The notes under the pieces are model-generated. The model did not search any database and was not told the DNA's origin. It worked only from the letters and a program-made list of their open reading frames with translations. Of a stretch of DNA of 15,883 bases, positions 14,346-15,883 are shown in pieces. Position numbers and translations under genes: made by a program. Source of the stretch: Xanthobacteraceae bacterium. Its GTDB lineage: Bacteria > Pseudomonadota > Alphaproteobacteria > Rhizobiales > Xanthobacteraceae. The stretch lies in the NCBI GenBank assembly GCA_030039105.1, contig JASHQO010000156.1, positions 1 through 15,883 on the forward strand. Reading direction: 5' to 3'. How positions within the stretch are numbered: position 1 is the stretch's first letter; every line of letters starts with the position of its first letter.

Positions 14346-15257
14346 TCATTTGTCCCGCATCGCCTTCAGGTGCTTCACCACGCGGGCGCGCAGCGCGGCC
14401 TGCTGCTCCGGCGTCCATGTCTGAAAACCCTCGCCGGATTTGAAGCCGAGCTTGCCGTCGGCCACCAGCTCCCGCAGGTAGGGCGACGGACCGGGACGGT
14501 TTTCGATCGCCGGCAGCACGACGTCGTGGATGGCAAGCGTGAGGTCGGTGCCGACCTGATCGGCGTTCTCCAAAGGCCCAAGCACGGCGAGGCGGCGGCC
14601 GAACGAGGCCTTGACCACGTCGTCGACGGTCTTGGCGTCGCAGATGCCGCGCTCGACCAGCGCGATGGCCTCGCGCCAGAGCGCGTGCTGCAGCCGGTTG
14701 CCGATGAAGCCCGGCACGTCTTGCTTCACATGCGCCGGCGTCTTGCCGGCCTTGGCGTGCAGCTCCATGGTCCAGGCCACCACCTGCGGCGAGGTCCACT
14801 GCGTCTGGATCACCTCGACCAGCGGCACCAGGAACGGCGGATTCCACCAATGGGTGCCGAGCGCGCGGTTGCGCCGGCTCAGCTCCGCCATGATCGCGGT
14901 GATCGGAATCACCGAGGTGTTGCTGGCGAGGATCGTATCCGGCCGGGTGCGGCGCTCGAGCTCGGCGAACAGCTTCTTCTTGGCGTCGAGATTTTCCGAA
15001 ATTGCCTCGACCACGTAGTCGGCGTCGTGCACCGCGTTGGTGAGATCGACGGTCGCCTGCACCCGCTCGACCGCGCGCGGGTCTTCGCCGAGGTCGCGCA
15101 GGTTCGCCGCAATGCGCGCCGTCACGGTGTCGAGATTGCCCAGCACCGTGTCGGTGATCTTCACCGGGTGGCCGGCGCGCGCAAACACCTGCGCGATGCC
15201 GTGGCCCATCAGGCCGGCGCCGATCACGGCGATTTTCGCGTTGCTAACTTCGACCAT
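14346..15257 (-). CDS. 3-hydroxyacyl-CoA dehydrogenase-family protein
   Basis: A 303-residue NAD-dependent dehydrogenase of the 3-hydroxyacyl-CoA dehydrogenase fold. The Rossmann start is KIAVIGAGLMGHGIAQVFARAGHPVKITD (GxGxxG at 13-18). Further blocks are SNTSVIPIT and GTHWWNPPFLVPLVEVI, holding the His-Glu catalytic pair. DVPGFIGNRLQHALWREAIALVERGI leads into the C-terminal domain, with GPLENADQVGTDL near the end. The HWWNPP variant replaces the HFFNP of fatty-acid enzymes and is nearer to L-gulonate/lambda-crystallin-like or carnitine dehydrogenase-like members, so the substrate may be a free hydroxy acid. The start is ATG 15257; the Shine-Dalgarno is weak, but GxGxxG sits at the right distance. 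The frame is open upstream only through a repeat and the next gene. It lies 145 bases downstream of a short-chain dehydrogenase on the same strand. Confidence 0.88.
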   Translation of the reverse strand: MVEVSNAKIAVIGAGLMGHGIAQVFARAGHPVKITDTVLGNLDTVTARIAANLRDLGEDPRAVERVQATVDLTNAVHDADYVVEAISENLDAKKKLFAELERRTRPDTILASNTSVIPITAIMAELSRRNRALGTHWWNPPFLVPLVEVIQTQWTSPQVVAWTMELHAKAGKTPAHVKQDVPGFIGNRLQHALWREAIALVERGICDAKTVDDVVKASFGRRLAVLGPLENADQVGTDLTLAIHDVVLPAIENRPGPSPYLRELVADGKLGFKSGEGFQTWTPEQQAALRARVVKHLKAMRDK

Positions 15258-15266
15258 TCTCAGACC

Positions 15267-15318
15267 CGTTTCCCGGATGCGGTGCAGCACGAAGCGGTGC
15301 GCCGCCGATCCGGGACCG
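15267..15318. repeat. Palindromic intergenic repeat, copy C (inverted)
   Basis: CGTTTCCCGG..GCAGCACGAAGCGGTGCG..ATCCGGGACC; its reverse complement matches copies A and B. It lies 9 bases upstream of the ATG of the hydroxyacyl-CoA dehydrogenase-like gene, so it falls in that gene's leader. Confidence 0.75.
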
Positions 15319-15342
15319 TCGCGGACTCGGAGTGAGTGACGA

Positions 15343-15394
15343 TCCCGGGTGCATCGCTCCACTTCGCTCCGTGCTGCACTGCGCCCGGGAAACG
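15343..15394. repeat. Palindromic intergenic repeat, copy B
   Basis: TCCCGGGTGCATCGCTCCACTT and on to GTGCTGCACTGCGCCCGGGAAACG. It has the same orientation as copy A and is opposed to copy C, 24 bases away. B and C together can pair into one long cruciform or hairpin. It fills the space just after the short-chain dehydrogenase stop codon. Confidence 0.78.
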
Positions 15395-15402
15395 CCGACC
15401 GG

Positions 15403-15883
15403 CTACCCCGCGGTGTAGCCGCCGTCGGCGTAGAGGATGTGGCCGGTGTAGAAGTCGGACGCCCTGGAGGCGAGAAACAGTAGCGGCCCGGCGAGGTCCG
15501 ACGGCTCGCCCAACCGGCCCTTCGGCACGCGGGTGATAAACCCCTTGCGCACGGTGGTGGCGCGCTCGTTGTCCTCGTACATCCAGGCGGTGAGCGGCGA
15601 GCGGAACACCGTCGGACCGATGGCATTGACGGTGATGCCGGTGTCGCCCCATTCGCAGCCGAGCGCCTTGGTGATGCCGTCGATCGCCGACTTCGAGGCG
15701 CAATAGGCGGTGTAGCCGGCGGGATGGCCCAACAGCCCGCGCGCCGACGACATCAAGATCACCTTGCCGCCGCGGCCCTGCGCCAGCATCTGCTTGCCCG
15801 CCGCGCGCGCCATCAGCCACGATTGCGTGACGTTGACGTCCATGACCTCGGCGAACGCTTCCGGCGGCTGGTCGACGATCTTC
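15403..15883 (-). CDS. Short-chain dehydrogenase/reductase, N-terminus outside the window
   Basis: The last 159 residues of a classical SDR-family NAD(P)-dependent oxidoreductase. The catalytic set is present: Ser in GKVILMSSARG, then Tyr and Lys in GYTAYCASKSAIDGITKAL (YxxxK). It continues with GITVNAIGPTVFRSP and ends with GEPSDLAGPLLFLASRASDFYTGHILYADGGYTAG, the usual SDR tail. The coenzyme-binding TGxxxGxG segment lies beyond the right edge; the frame is open to the edge. Cofactor preference and substrate cannot be told. It is followed on the same strand by the hydroxyacyl-CoA dehydrogenase-like gene after a repeat-filled gap, so they may be one operon. Confidence 0.9.
   Translation of the reverse strand, partial: KIVDQPPEAFAEVMDVNVTQSWLMARAAGKQMLAQGRGGKVILMSSARGLLGHPAGYTAYCASKSAIDGITKALGCEWGDTGITVNAIGPTVFRSPLTAWMYEDNERATTVRKGFITRVPKGRLGEPSDLAGPLLFLASRASDFYTGHILYADGGYTAG

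Overview
The window looks like chromosome of a GC-rich alphaproteobacterium of the Hyphomicrobiales, most like Bradyrhizobium, Rhodopseudomonas or another Xanthobacteraceae/Nitrobacteraceae relative. This rests on the protein flavour (LigJ-type hydratase, KirBac channel, MddA, winged-helix/TolB/TPR regulator, TctC/Bug binding protein), the strong G/C third-position bias, and intergenic palindromic repeats of the kind that are abundant in those genomes. Taxonomy is inference. I see no rRNA, tRNA, CRISPR array, transposase, integrase or phage gene.

Layout. 2-115: 3' end of an unidentified + gene. 184-1047 (-): HpcH/HpaI-type aldolase, divergent from 1199-2230 (+), a 4-oxalomesaconate hydratase (LigJ). 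14 bases downstream of ligJ, 2245-3144 (+) is a KirBac potassium channel. Convergent to it are 3172-3690 (-), a small multi-span membrane protein, and 3696-4670 (-), a quinone oxidoreductase-type MDR enzyme. After a two-hairpin repeat comes 4794-6887 (+), a cytoplasmic molybdopterin/4Fe-4S oxidoreductase. A second hairpin doublet precedes 7059-8048 (+), a periplasmic TctC/Bug binding protein.

Regulator and sulfur section. 8052-9608 (-) encodes a winged-helix + TolB-like + TPR protein broken by an in-frame TGA inside the winged helix. Its upstream region, shared with mddA, carries four TCAAG repeats at exact 11-bp spacing. mddA (9764-10546, +), a methanethiol S-methyltransferase, is tail-to-tail with 10559-11677 (-), a MetE-like zinc methyltransferase. 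That gene is divergent from a two-gene operon of a type I extradiol dioxygenase (11755-12789) and a MmgE/PrpD-family protein (12812-14209), with a perfect 8-bp inverted repeat between the two start codons.

The right end has a 3-hydroxyacyl-CoA dehydrogenase-family gene (14346-15257, -) bracketed by three copies of one palindromic repeat, then a short-chain dehydrogenase (15403 to the edge, -).

Functionally this is a patchwork of catabolic genes: ring cleavage, hydratase and aldolase steps, oxidoreductases and an organic-acid binding protein. LigJ plus the divergent aldolase could together convert 4-oxalomesaconate to pyruvate and oxaloacetate. No complete named pathway is visible. The items most worth checking are the broken regulator, the 11-bp phased TCAAG array, the 8-bp inverted repeat between the methyltransferase and dioxygenase genes, and the LigJ/HpaI pairing.
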